This document shows positions 1-7,643 of a stretch of DNA of 12,768 nt, piece after piece. The stretch comes from Eubacterium sp. (GTDB lineage: Bacteria; Bacillota_A; Clostridia; Peptostreptococcales; Anaerovoracaceae). Location of the stretch: NCBI GenBank assembly GCA_021769545.1, contig JAETSS010000012.1, positions 1-12,768 of the forward strand, in the 5' to 3' direction. The notes under the pieces were generated by a model. The model ran no database searches, was not told the origin of the DNA, and worked only from the letters and a program-made list of their open reading frames with translations. Positions within the stretch are counted from its first letter, which is position 1, and each line of letters starts with the position of its first letter. A program made the position numbers and the translations under genes.

Positions 1-84
1 AATGAGCCCTGCGGCTGCGGAAGCGTGCTTAGGCGGATAGCCAAGGTGGGGCGAAGAAGTCAGATGAAGGGCTATCTGAGATAG
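1..84 (+). CDS. C-terminal end of an upstream gene (partial, unidentified)
   Basis: Frame 1 is open from the first base to a TAG at 82-84, giving about 27 residues that include a Cys-Gly-Cys motif near the window edge and a basic tail. The other two plus-strand frames stop early. The stop lies 17 bp before the xdhC-type start, a normal operon spacing, so this is probably the tail of a preceding gene in the same operon. In molybdenum-hydroxylase accessory clusters small cysteine-containing proteins often occur here, but the fragment is too short to assign a family. Confidence 0.45.
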   Translation, partial: NEPCGCGSVLRRIAKVGRRSQMKGYLR

Positions 85-101
85 CCGGAAGGGAGTAGGA
101 A

Positions 102-926
102 ATGTCGGAACAGTTATCGTATTTTGCAAGGGACCTCATCGAACAGGGAGAGGATTTCGTCGTAGCCAAGGTAGTCGATACCAAGGGCTCTGCACCGAGA
201 AAAAAAGGCGCGGTCATGCTGATGAAAAAGGATGGTACCACCGTGGGAACGGTAGGCGGCGGACTCCTTGAAGCGGAGACGGAAAAGCTCTGCAAAAAAA
301 CCTTCGAAACCAAGGGAAAAAGCCATATATACGAGTTTACACTGGATGAAAAGCAGAAGGGTGCTCTGGATATGGGCTGCGGCGGCGACGCCATCGTACA
401 GATACAGTATATAGACGCTAAGGAGCCGGGAGATTTCGTGAAGGAATTCAAACTGGCAAGCACGGCATATATCTTCGGAGGCGGCCATGTGGCCTATGCA
501 CTGGAGCCGGTTTTAAGACATGTAGATTTCAGAACTGTTATCATCGATGATCGTGAGGAATACGCCAATGCCGAGAGATATCCCCATGCCGAGAGGACTA
601 TTGCGGTGGATGATTTCGACCATGCCTTCGATGAGATCGAGACGGATGAGGACAGCTATATAATAATAGTGACGAGAGGTCACAGAGGCGATCTGCAGGT
701 GCTGCGTCAGGCGCTGGCAAGACCGTATGCATATCTGGGAATGATCGGAAGCAGGAGAAAGAACAACCTGCTCTATGATACCCTGAGAGAAGAAGGCGTT
801 ACGGAAGAGCAGCTTTCCACGGTACATGCGCCTATAGGACTTTCCATAGGCTCCGAGACGCCGGAGGAAATAGCCATAAGTATCGTGGCCGAGATAATAC
901 AGGAAAGAGCGAAGAAAGATAAATGA
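102..926 (+). CDS. XdhC/CoxI-family molybdenum hydroxylase maturation protein
   Basis: This is a 274-residue XdhC/CoxI-family protein. Family members bind the molybdenum cofactor and help insert its activated (sulfurated) form into xanthine dehydrogenase-type hydroxylases in the cytoplasm. The N-terminal XdhC_CoxI domain shows GSAPRKKGAVMLM and the glycine-rich TVGGGLLEA stretch (about residues 29-58), then MGCGG at 91-95, close to the family's GMxCGG signature. The C-terminal Rossmann domain begins with YIFGGGHVAYAL (123-134) and carries TRGHRGD and YLGMIGSRRK. A purine-rich GGGAG ribosome binding site precedes the ATG. The stop overlaps the next start (ATGA), so the two are probably translationally coupled. 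The hydroxylase subunits are not in the window, so the served enzyme is unknown; such clusters in Clostridia often serve selenium-dependent hydroxylases. Confidence 0.9.
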   Translation: MSEQLSYFARDLIEQGEDFVVAKVVDTKGSAPRKKGAVMLMKKDGTTVGTVGGGLLEAETEKLCKKTFETKGKSHIYEFTLDEKQKGALDMGCGGDAIVQIQYIDAKEPGDFVKEFKLASTAYIFGGGHVAYALEPVLRHVDFRTVIIDDREEYANAERYPHAERTIAVDDFDHAFDEIETDEDSYIIIVTRGHRGDLQVLRQALARPYAYLGMIGSRRKNNLLYDTLREEGVTEEQLSTVHAPIGLSIGSETPEEIAISIVAEIIQERAKKDK

Positions 927-2170
927 AACGTGAGAATACAGGATTTGCCGCAGTGATACTGTCGGCAGGTTATTCCTCAAGGATGAAAGGCTTCAAGCCC
1001 CTGATGGATGTAGGCGGCGTTACGGCGGCGGAGCGGCTCATAAACAGCGTGAGAGCTGCCGGGATAGATGACATCACAGTGGTCACGGGCTATGGCAGGG
1101 AAAGGCTGCAGCCGGTGATGGAGAAAACCGGTGCGGCAGAATCGTATAATGCAGACTTCGACAGCGGCATGTTCACGTCGGTGCAGGCAGGCATAAGACG
1201 GGCCGGGGAGCTTTTTCCGCAGGCGGCAGGATATTTCCTGATGCCGGTGGACTGCCCCCTCATAAGCCCGGAGGTGATAGGGAAGCTGATGGAGCGTATA
1301 GCAGAGGACTGTCGGGAAGAAAGCGGCTCGGAAGACTGCTTCTACGTACCGGTCTTCGAAGGCAAGAAGGGACATCCGCTGTTCATTCCTGCGTCATACG
1401 GCCGGGAGATATGCGAATACAGAGGAGATGGCGGTCTCAAAGCCATAACGGACAAATACTGGGACCGCATGATACGCATACCTGTGGAGGACGAGGGCTG
1501 CATACTGGATATGGACACGCCGGAGGGCTATAAGGAGATACTGAGCTTTCTGGATAACGGCTGCAGGCGTGAGCCCATCGAAGCGCTTGCTGCGGGAAGG
1601 CGTATATTCCTGATACGCCACGGACAGACGAAACAGCATGACGAGAAGATGTTCATAGGCCAGTACGATGTCCCGCTGAGCGATACGGGACGCTTGATGA
1701 TGAAGGAAACAGCCGGGAAGCTGGCAGACTATGGTATCGCAGCAGACCATATTTACTGCAGCGATCTTATCAGGGCTTCGGAGTCGGCAGCCATCATAGC
1801 TACGGAGCTGGGATCATCCGGCGGCCGTGAGCCGGAGATCATACAGACGAAGGCCCTACGGGAGATAAATCTGGGAAGCTGGGACGGCGTACCTATAAGA
1901 GAGATAAGGGAAAGATATCCCGACCAGTATCAGAGACGCGGACAGGATATCTTCGCCTTCAAGATCGGCAACAGAGCCGAGAATTTCTACGATATGCAGT
2001 ACAGAGCCGTCAGAGCGCTGCGCAGGATACTGGAGAGCGACAGCTCCCGTGATATCGTTGCGGTGACCCATAGCGGCGTCATCAGAGCCCTTGAAAACAA
2101 CTTAAAGGGACGCAGAGTAAACGACCCCTGGGATGCGGTACCCAAGGGCGGATATGTTGTAATAGGATAG
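923..2170 (+). CDS. MobA-like nucleotidyltransferase fused to a histidine phosphatase domain
   Basis: This 415-residue protein has two domains. Residues 7-210 form a MobA/MocA-like NTP transferase: LSAGYSSRMKGFK (13-25) is the nucleotide-binding loop, MPVDCPLI (107-114) the metal-binding Asp motif, and DMDTPEGY (197-204) the late family signature. Family members such as MocA cytidylylate molybdopterin for hydroxylase-type enzymes. Residues 226-415 form a histidine phosphatase (phosphoglycerate mutase-like) domain with the catalytic RHG at 232-234, an Arg in SDLIRASESA, the acidic REINLGSWDG (313-322) and THSG with the second catalytic His at 383. All main catalytic residues appear intact in both halves. 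The ATG overlaps the xdhC-type stop. The gene ends one base from the convergent kinase stop, with no visible terminator. The phosphatase substrate is unknown. Confidence 0.88.
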   Translation: MKRENTGFAAVILSAGYSSRMKGFKPLMDVGGVTAAERLINSVRAAGIDDITVVTGYGRERLQPVMEKTGAAESYNADFDSGMFTSVQAGIRRAGELFPQAAGYFLMPVDCPLISPEVIGKLMERIAEDCREESGSEDCFYVPVFEGKKGHPLFIPASYGREICEYRGDGGLKAITDKYWDRMIRIPVEDEGCILDMDTPEGYKEILSFLDNGCRREPIEALAAGRRIFLIRHGQTKQHDEKMFIGQYDVPLSDTGRLMMKETAGKLADYGIAADHIYCSDLIRASESAAIIATELGSSGGREPEIIQTKALREINLGSWDGVPIREIRERYPDQYQRRGQDIFAFKIGNRAENFYDMQYRAVRALRRILESDSSRDIVAVTHSGVIRALENNLKGRRVNDPWDAVPKGGYVVIG

Positions 2171-2171
2171 T

Positions 2172-3926
2172 TTATTTGTAATACGGCAGAGTGAAAGAGA
2201 TTTCGGCTCCGCCGTATTGATTGTTTTTGGCGGTTATGATACCGGAATGCTGGGTTATTATCTGCTTGGATATGAACAGTCCCAGACCTGATCTCGGAGA
2301 CAGGGTGCTCTGCCTGCCTCTGGTGAAATTACGCTTGAATACATTTTCCAGATCGCCCTCGTCTATCCCGTCACCGGTATCGCTTACCGTGAACAGCAGA
2401 TCGCCGTCGGGGATATTGGGATTCTCTTTTTCTTCATCTATATGCATCAGATCTTCGTTGAAATACGTCTTGCAGGTGACGCTGATCCTGCCGCCCTCCG
2501 GAGTGTGGCGTATGGCGTTGTTTATCATATTGGATACCACCTGCTGGATCCTGTAGGGATCGGCGATCAATACGGCGCTGTCGTCGATATCCGATGAGAT
2601 GTCAGGGATATGACCGGATGATGAGATATGGAACACGCATTGATTCATAATATCTTCAAAAAGCTCCGATGCGGACTGCTCGTAGAATTTGTATTCCAGA
2701 TCCTGTGAATTGACATGGGACACCTGGGCCAGATCGTCTATTAGCGTTGCAAGCATCATGGCCTTGGAGCTGATCATCTTGAGGTATGTGTCCGTGGTTT
2801 CGGGAGGGACCACCTTGTCCAGCAGGCTTTCCGTGTAGCCCTGTATCAGCGTTACGGGAGTTTTGATCTCGTGGGATATGTTTTCCAGAAGCTCCTTCCT
2901 GGTCTGCGCAGCGGCGTCGAGACGCGCTTCCATCCGCCTTCTTTCGCTTATGTCTCGCAGTATACCCTCCACCGCCGAGACGGTGTATGTATTGTCCCTG
3001 ATGGGTATATAGTGGATCTCCGACCACTTCTCGATGACGTCGTCTTTATAAAGGCAGAGTACGCCGCTGCCGGGGTTTGTTATGGGAGTGGAGAAGATGT
3101 TTATTATCTCCTTGTTTTTCTTTTCCACGGTGATGAAATCGAAGAAACGCTCGGGAATATCGTAGAGCTGACTGTCGGAGATTCCTATGAGGTCGGAGAT
3201 GCCGGGACTTATATATTCAAATCCCATCTTCTTATAATCGTAGAGGAACATGGCGTCTGAGGAGTTTTCCACCAGAAGCCTGAAACGCATGGAATTTCTC
3301 GTATCGATAAAGCGCAGCTTTTTGAAGTATATTATTATCAGCGTCAGCATCAGCAGGTTCACCGTGAACAGACCGATGAAGTAGGTGGATACCGCAATGG
3401 CGGAATTTTTCAGCGAAAAGCCGAAATGATTCGTAACTATACTCCAGGCTATGATGAGGAAGCTGGCAATGAACTTTTCGGGCAGCTTCTGGGTCCACGA
3501 AATGGTTATGAACATGCAGCCCGATGCTATCAGCATACCCGAGCAGAACATCACGTTGGGTATGATGGCGATGCTGTAAAACGCGGGACATGCGGGATAG
3601 ATCACCATGCTTACGACAGACAGGACCGCCGCCAGCGAGAGTATGTCAGGCAGCCTTATCTGGAAAAAATGCGCCGTTCCCATGAGGAACAGGTACGAGG
3701 CCGTCAGGGTCAGCATCTGCCTCAGCATTATATAAGCCGTTTCCACCAAAGATGTATTGAGATTCAGAAAATCAAGCAGGAACATCAGTGAACATACCAT
3801 CCATGAGATTCCCCACAGGCGCATATATGTCTTCCTGCTCTGGCGGGACAGTACGATGAATATTACGCTCAGCATCAGTGTAGTGGCAGTGGATGCAAGC
3901 ATGGGATAGCTGGGTATTATATACAT
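2172..3926 (-). CDS. Membrane sensor histidine kinase with 7TM input and PAS domain (orphan)
   Basis: A 584-residue sensor kinase. Residues 1-205 hold about seven hydrophobic segments (roughly 8-28, 36-56, 66-88, 94-114, 117-142, 152-170, 178-202), a polytopic sensor reminiscent of MASE-type modules. A PAS domain follows (about 214-330), ending in a RDISERRR-type linker. HisKA carries the phosphoacceptor His352 in ENISHEIKTP. The HATPase_c domain has the N box NMINNAIRHT (466-475), G1 SDTGDGID (515-522), and G2 RSGLGL. The start is supported by GGAGGAG upstream on the minus strand. It is divergent from the OPA-family gene at 4038 and convergent with the fusion gene. No response regulator adjoins it; the only one in the window is at 11155-11871 on the same strand. 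The ligand is not evident from sequence; proximity to an OPA protein suggests a phosphorylated or phosphonate solute (inference). Confidence 0.9.
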   Translation of the reverse strand: MYIIPSYPMLASTATTLMLSVIFIVLSRQSRKTYMRLWGISWMVCSLMFLLDFLNLNTSLVETAYIMLRQMLTLTASYLFLMGTAHFFQIRLPDILSLAAVLSVVSMVIYPACPAFYSIAIIPNVMFCSGMLIASGCMFITISWTQKLPEKFIASFLIIAWSIVTNHFGFSLKNSAIAVSTYFIGLFTVNLLMLTLIIIYFKKLRFIDTRNSMRFRLLVENSSDAMFLYDYKKMGFEYISPGISDLIGISDSQLYDIPERFFDFITVEKKNKEIINIFSTPITNPGSGVLCLYKDDVIEKWSEIHYIPIRDNTYTVSAVEGILRDISERRRMEARLDAAAQTRKELLENISHEIKTPVTLIQGYTESLLDKVVPPETTDTYLKMISSKAMMLATLIDDLAQVSHVNSQDLEYKFYEQSASELFEDIMNQCVFHISSSGHIPDISSDIDDSAVLIADPYRIQQVVSNMINNAIRHTPEGGRISVTCKTYFNEDLMHIDEEKENPNIPDGDLLFTVSDTGDGIDEGDLENVFKRNFTRGRQSTLSPRSGLGLFISKQIITQHSGIITAKNNQYGGAEISFTLPYYK

Positions 3927-3962
3927 TGATAACGCTCCTCCAATGAAATAACGTATACTCTG

Positions 3963-3975
3963 AGGTTTGAAACCT
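3963..3975. promoter_or_regulatory. 13-bp perfect palindrome between divergent kinase and OPA genes
   Basis: AGGTTTGAAACCT is a perfect inverted repeat with a single central base, in the 111-bp space between the divergent kinase and OPA-family starts. Its TTGAAA (3967-3972) could act as a -35 element with a weak TAAATT (3990-3995) 17 bp downstream for the OPA gene, so the palindrome could be an operator. No binding protein can be named; a chance palindrome is possible. Confidence 0.3.
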
Positions 3976-4037
3976 GTATGCTTTTATGATAAATTAAAGG
4001 AAGGAAATTGTAAATAGATGATTTGACGGAGAGTACC

Positions 4038-5312
4038 ATGAAGAAAAGCTTTGTAAAATGCAAGTGGATAAGCCTGATGTCCTTTTCGGTGATGTACAGC
4101 CTTGTATATCTGGGAAGGTTCAGCGTCAATAACATGATGGACCAGATATCGGTGGATTTTATGATGAGCGATACCCAGCAGTATATCGTTTCTGTGAGCG
4201 TATTCATCAGCTATGCCGTAGGCAGCTTTATAAACGGGTATCTGGCGGACAGATACGGAGCCAAGAAGATGATCATCATCGGAGGAATAATGACATGTCT
4301 TCTCAATGCCGGTATCATCGTACAGACCGAGTGGTCGGGACTGCTGCTGATATGCTTTATCAACGGATATTTTCAGAGCATGATATGGGTAGGAGGCATA
4401 AGTATGCTGTCACACTGGTGGAAGGAGGGCGAACGCGGCCAGGGCGTCGGTATAGCCAATTTCTTCTCGGGCATGTCCCATGCGGTGGCCTTCGTACTGC
4501 CTATAATGATTTTATCGCTGTTTCCCGGCCTCGGCTGGCATTACGGCATCCTCATCCCCATGGGTATATTGATGATATTCGTGATACTTTTCGGGATATT
4601 CGCTGTGGAAAGGCCGGAGCGTGTGGGTCTTGAGCCGTATGAAGCGGAAAGCGAGAGCCAGATCAATGATGAAGCGTATTTGAAGCAGCTTGCGGAAGAA
4701 GGCAGAAGGCCGTGGGGATATTTTCTCAGCAAGCCCAAATTCTGGTGCTGGTGTATCATAGCCATGCTGTCCAGCGTATGCAGATACGGACTGCTCAACT
4801 GGATACCGATGTATTACAGCAGCGACGGAGACAGCATACTCAGCGACACCTTCTCGAATCTGATGTTGCCTGTAGGTATGGCCTTCGGAACATTGATAAT
4901 CACATGGATAGCCGGAACGAAGCTCTTCGACAACAAGGGGATAATCATCACGGCCATGGCCGCCCTGTGTGGTACGTTGGTGATAGTATTCCCTATGGTA
5001 AGCGATATACAGACGGTGCTGGTGGGGATATTCTTCACGGGCTTTGCTCTCTATGGAATAAACGGAATACTGTGGGTACACGCCATAGATCAGGGCTGCC
5101 GGTATTTCACCGGAAGCGCTGCCGGCATACTCAACGGCTTTGCATATCTTGGCGCTTTCCTTGAAGGCATCCTGTTTCCTGCGGTGCTGGGGACCTTCGA
5201 CAGCTTCTTGGCGGTGTTCGTGCTGATGGAGATACTTTGCATCTTCATGGTGATATTCGGCATGGTCGTAAGCCGCAAAAATACCATCGTGGAGCCGGAG
5301 GTCAGGGAATAG
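4038..5312 (+). CDS. OPA-family MFS transporter or receptor (GlpT/UhpT/UhpC-like), paralogue 1
   Basis: A 424-residue, roughly 12-TM major facilitator of the organophosphate:phosphate antiporter (OPA) family in the inner membrane. Arg27 in VYLGRFSV and Arg249 in VCRYGLLNWIP match by context the two phosphate-binding arginines of GlpT (Arg45, Arg269). NGYFQSMIW and SHWWKEGERGQGVGIANFFSG match the OPA signature region between TM4 and TM5. I chose the ATG at 4038 because GGAG lies 6 bp upstream; an in-frame TTG at 4023 has no well-placed site. It is clearly paralogous to the protein at 8576-9898, sharing the RYGLL-WIP and LP-GMAFGTLII motifs. It is divergent from the sensor kinase and followed 141 bp later by the HyuA-like gene. 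It could be an importer for that enzyme's substrate or a UhpC-like receptor for the kinase; sequence alone does not decide. Confidence 0.87.
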   Translation: MKKSFVKCKWISLMSFSVMYSLVYLGRFSVNNMMDQISVDFMMSDTQQYIVSVSVFISYAVGSFINGYLADRYGAKKMIIIGGIMTCLLNAGIIVQTEWSGLLLICFINGYFQSMIWVGGISMLSHWWKEGERGQGVGIANFFSGMSHAVAFVLPIMILSLFPGLGWHYGILIPMGILMIFVILFGIFAVERPERVGLEPYEAESESQINDEAYLKQLAEEGRRPWGYFLSKPKFWCWCIIAMLSSVCRYGLLNWIPMYYSSDGDSILSDTFSNLMLPVGMAFGTLIITWIAGTKLFDNKGIIITAMAALCGTLVIVFPMVSDIQTVLVGIFFTGFALYGINGILWVHAIDQGCRYFTGSAAGILNGFAYLGAFLEGILFPAVLGTFDSFLAVFVLMEILCIFMVIFGMVVSRKNTIVEPEVRE

Positions 5313-5413
5313 AAGCGCGGCAGCCGGAGAACAGAATCTTAAGTTTATTTAAAGAATCGGACTTATATATTGAAATCAGGTGTATAAGAGGATTAACATA
5401 TGGGCACATAACA

Positions 5414-5424
5414 GCATTTAATGC
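5414..5424. repeat. 11-bp palindrome in the leader of the HyuA-like gene
   Basis: GCATTTAATGC is a perfect inverted repeat in the 141-bp gap between the OPA-family gene and the HyuA-like gene, just upstream of the latter's ribosome binding site. It might form a small RNA stem or be an operator; equally it may be chance. The same gap holds a possible -10 (TATATT, 5366-5371) without a convincing -35, so I cannot say whether the HyuA-like gene has its own promoter. Confidence 0.2.
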
Positions 5425-5440
5425 ACAGTCACGTGAGAAA

Positions 5441-5444
5441 GGAG
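5441..5444 (+). promoter_or_regulatory. Ribosome binding site deciding the HyuA-like start
   Basis: AAAGGAG ends 9 bp before the ATG at 5454. This places translation at MSFILGMDTGG, where family members normally begin, rather than at the upstream in-frame ATG (5421), which would put an 11-residue extension before the phosphate loop. Confidence 0.75.
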
Positions 5445-5453
5445 AAACAGGTC

Positions 5454-7406
5454 ATGTCTTTTATTTTGGGAATGGATACCGGAGGAACTTATACCGACGG
5501 AGTCATCATAGACGCAGCTGAAAGAAAGATAATATGCAAGTCCAAGGCGCTGACGACAAAAGAGGATCTGACCATCGGTATAAAAAACTGCATGGATGCT
5601 CTGGATTTCGGCAGGATGGAAGAGATATCATCGGTTTCCCTTTCCACGACCCTTGCCACCAATGCCATCGTAGAGGGAAGAGGCGCCGACGTCGGTCTCA
5701 TATATATGGGATCGGAGCCTGAGGAAGCCGTTCCTGCGGCGGAGACCGCATTGGTAAAGGGCAGGTTCGACATCATGGGGAGACTGAAAGAGGATATAGA
5801 CGAAGATGAGATAAGAGCCGTACTGAAAGCCATGAAGGGAAAGGTGGAGGCTCTTGCCATATCAGGATATGCCAGCGTCAGGAACCCAGAACATGAACAG
5901 AAGATAAAGAGCCTTGCCGAGGAAGAACTCGACGTGCCGGTAGTATGCGCACATCAGCTTACGTCCGCACTGGGCTTTCAGCACAGGACGGTAACGGCGG
6001 TCCTCAACGGCAGGCTGATACCTGTCATAGACAGACTGCTGAGATCGGTGAAAAATGTATTGAGTCAGTACGGTGTGGATGCGCCTGTCAAGGTAGTGAA
6101 GGGCGACGGCACACTAATGACCGAGAGCCTTGCCAAGGACAGACCTATCGAGACCATACTGTCGGGCCCTGCCGCCAGCGTCATAGGCGGTCTCGCTCTT
6201 ACGGGAAACAAGGACGGCATCGTGCTGGATATGGGCGGAACCACGACGGATATAGCCGACGTGTCCAAGGGCACGGTCAAGGTGAGACAGGAAGGCGCCA
6301 AGGTGGGCGGCTGGTTCACCAGAGTACAGGCGGTGGAGGTATCCACCTTCGGCATGGGAGGCGACAGCAGGATATGCCTGGACAAGAAGGGCAATATAAA
6401 GATCGGTCCTGAAAAGGTATGGCCGCTGTGCGTCGCAGGCGATAAATATCCGCAGCTGATACACGAGATGAAGAGTTTCAGACGCGTGGGAGAGATGAAA
6501 AGCTATTCGTCGCAGGAAGCCGACTGCTTTATGCGTATGTGTCCGGAGCTGCCGGAGGATGCTTCCGTCATGGAAAGGAAGATATTCGAAAGACTGCAGG
6601 ACGGGCCTCACAGCCTGACGTATCTGGCAAAGGCCATAGGAAAAGACCCGGAGACGGTAGATCTTACTCCTCTGGTGGAAGCAGGCGTACTGGCCAGGAT
6701 TTCGCTGACCCCTACGGATATACTCCATGTTCGCGGCAAATACAGCAGATGGAACAGAGACATGTCCCAGGCAGGCGTGGATATACTGGCAAGGAGGAAG
6801 GAGATCAGCTCTTTCAGGTTCGTCGAAATGGCGGAAAGGGCAATAAAGGGAAAACTGGCCATGACTCTGGTACAGAGCGCAGCCGATTTCGAGGGAGAGG
6901 ATATGGACTTTTCCGAAAGCAGGGAAGCCATGTACATTATAGAGAGGGCCTTCGGAAACAGGAACTCGTCGCTGCTGGATCCGCAAATACGTTTGAAGAA
7001 GCCCGTGGTAGCCATAGGCGCTCCGGCCGATGCATGGGTAAAGGAAGCAGGTAAACTTCTTGGGGCCGATGTGATAGTTCCCGGGGATGCGGATGTAGCC
7101 AATGCATACGGCGCTGCGGTGGGACAGATAACGGAGACGGTAGAGCTGCTGATAAGTCTCGACGGAGACAGATACGTGCTGAATGCTCCGTGGGAGCGAT
7201 ACGTGTACGGCAGCAAGGACGAAGCCATGTTCTATGCAATACATGAAGGGCGCAAGCACATAGAGCACGTTCTCATGGATGCGGGATGCAGCAAATGGAC
7301 CATCGAGGAGAAGCCGACGGATATCATGGTAGAGATAAATGAAGAAGAAGGAAAAACATACATGGGCACGAAGATGACCATTACAGGAGTAGGTAATGCA
7401 TTGTAG
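5454..7406 (+). CDS. Stand-alone HyuA-type hydantoinase/oxoprolinase family protein
   Basis: A 650-residue cytoplasmic protein of the hydantoinase A/oxoprolinase superfamily, whose members use an ASKHA-type ATPase fold for ATP-dependent ring or amide opening or carboxylation. The N-terminal phosphate loop is GMDTGGTYTDG (6-16); STTLATNAI (64-72) is the next family block. The hydantoinase_A core spans about 165-340 with ETILSGPAASV, LDMGGTTTDIA (258-268) and FGMGGDS (299-305). Residues about 374-426 look like an inserted winged-helix-like segment ending in SLTPTDILHV, seen in some relatives. I chose the ATG at 5454 because GGAG at 5441-5444 is 9 bp upstream; the in-frame ATG at 5421 lacks a site and would place the ribosome binding site inside the gene. 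No HyuB-type partner adjoins it. A strong terminator follows. The substrate is unknown. Confidence 0.88.
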   Translation: MSFILGMDTGGTYTDGVIIDAAERKIICKSKALTTKEDLTIGIKNCMDALDFGRMEEISSVSLSTTLATNAIVEGRGADVGLIYMGSEPEEAVPAAETALVKGRFDIMGRLKEDIDEDEIRAVLKAMKGKVEALAISGYASVRNPEHEQKIKSLAEEELDVPVVCAHQLTSALGFQHRTVTAVLNGRLIPVIDRLLRSVKNVLSQYGVDAPVKVVKGDGTLMTESLAKDRPIETILSGPAASVIGGLALTGNKDGIVLDMGGTTTDIADVSKGTVKVRQEGAKVGGWFTRVQAVEVSTFGMGGDSRICLDKKGNIKIGPEKVWPLCVAGDKYPQLIHEMKSFRRVGEMKSYSSQEADCFMRMCPELPEDASVMERKIFERLQDGPHSLTYLAKAIGKDPETVDLTPLVEAGVLARISLTPTDILHVRGKYSRWNRDMSQAGVDILARRKEISSFRFVEMAERAIKGKLAMTLVQSAADFEGEDMDFSESREAMYIIERAFGNRNSSLLDPQIRLKKPVVAIGAPADAWVKEAGKLLGADVIVPGDADVANAYGAAVGQITETVELLISLDGDRYVLNAPWERYVYGSKDEAMFYAIHEGRKHIEHVLMDAGCSKWTIEEKPTDIMVEINEEEGKTYMGTKMTITGVGNAL

Positions 7407-7439
7407 CAACCTTTGATAAAATCCATAATATGCTTTCAG

Positions 7440-7484
7440 AAAAAAGCGATTTTCAGGCGATGACAGCCCGAAAGTCGCTTTTTT
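7440..7484 (+). terminator. Rho-independent terminator after the HyuA-like gene
   Basis: A 15-bp stem, AAAAAAGCGATTTTC (7440-7454) against GAAAGTCGCTTTTTT (7470-7484), with one G-T wobble and a 15-base loop, ends in six T. It separates the OPA/HyuA unit from the phosphonate operon and, being A/T-symmetrical, may work on both strands. Confidence 0.9.
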
Positions 7485-7500
7485 CAATGGTTTCGGCGCC

Positions 7501-7562
7501 TTTAACTTATCTTTAACTTGTCTTTACGAAAACTGAAGGTTCTCTTAACTGCCTCTTTAACT
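7501..7562 (+). promoter_or_regulatory. Pho-box-like array of TTTAACT direct repeats
   Basis: TTTAACTT occurs at 7501-7508 and 7512-7519, exactly 11 bp apart, followed in phase by a degenerate TTTACG at 7523. Two more copies follow: CTTAACT at 7544-7550 and TTTAACT at 7556-7562 (12 bp apart). The 11-bp phasing and TTAAC core resemble sites of OmpR/PhoB-class regulators; the B. subtilis PhoP box is a run of TT(A/C/T)A(C/T)A hexamers with 5-bp spacers. The last copy lies where a -35 element would be for the -10 at 7571, and no good -35 exists there, as expected of an activator-dependent promoter. The regulator is not known; the orphan OmpR-type regulator at 11155-11871 is one candidate, a genomic PhoP another. 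Confidence 0.7.
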
Positions 7563-7570
7563 GGGGAGTT

Positions 7571-7581
7571 TATAGTATAGA
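7571..7581 (+). promoter_or_regulatory. -10 element of the phosphonate operon promoter
   Basis: TATAGT (7571-7576), or the overlapping TATAGA (7576-7581), is the best -10 between the repeat array and phnX. No TTGACA-like hexamer lies about 17 bp upstream. Transcription would begin near 7583-7588, leaving a leader of about 60 nt that ends in the strong AAGGAGG site before the ATG at 7644. Confidence 0.55.
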
Positions 7582-7643
7582 CATAAACAAAACAGACATT
7601 AGTTAAACCCCAAGATAACACTTATTATTAAGGAGGAAGAAAG

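Noticed and set aside
4023..4037. TTG as the start of the first OPA-family gene
   Set aside because: No well-spaced ribosome binding site precedes it. The ATG at 4038 has GGAG at good spacing and gives an N-terminus like that of the paralogue.
5339..5354. TTAAGT/TTAAAG as another Pho-box-like repeat before the HyuA-like gene
   Set aside because: There are only two imperfect copies, spaced 10 bp rather than 11, in AT-rich sequence; too weak to call.
5421..5453. Upstream ATG for the HyuA-like gene
   Set aside because: It lacks a ribosome binding site, and the GGAG serving the ATG at 5454 would lie inside the coding region.
6114..7487. 457-codon open frame on the minus strand
   Set aside because: It lies antisense to the HyuA-like gene, whose motifs are unmistakable. 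Its translation has no recognisable domain, and it would read through the terminator at 7440-7484.
7563..7610. Possible leader hairpin or riboswitch before phnX (GGGGAGTTTA against TTAAACCCC)
   Set aside because: The pairing needs a bulge and partly overlaps the -10, so much of it would not be transcribed. No riboswitch core is recognisable.
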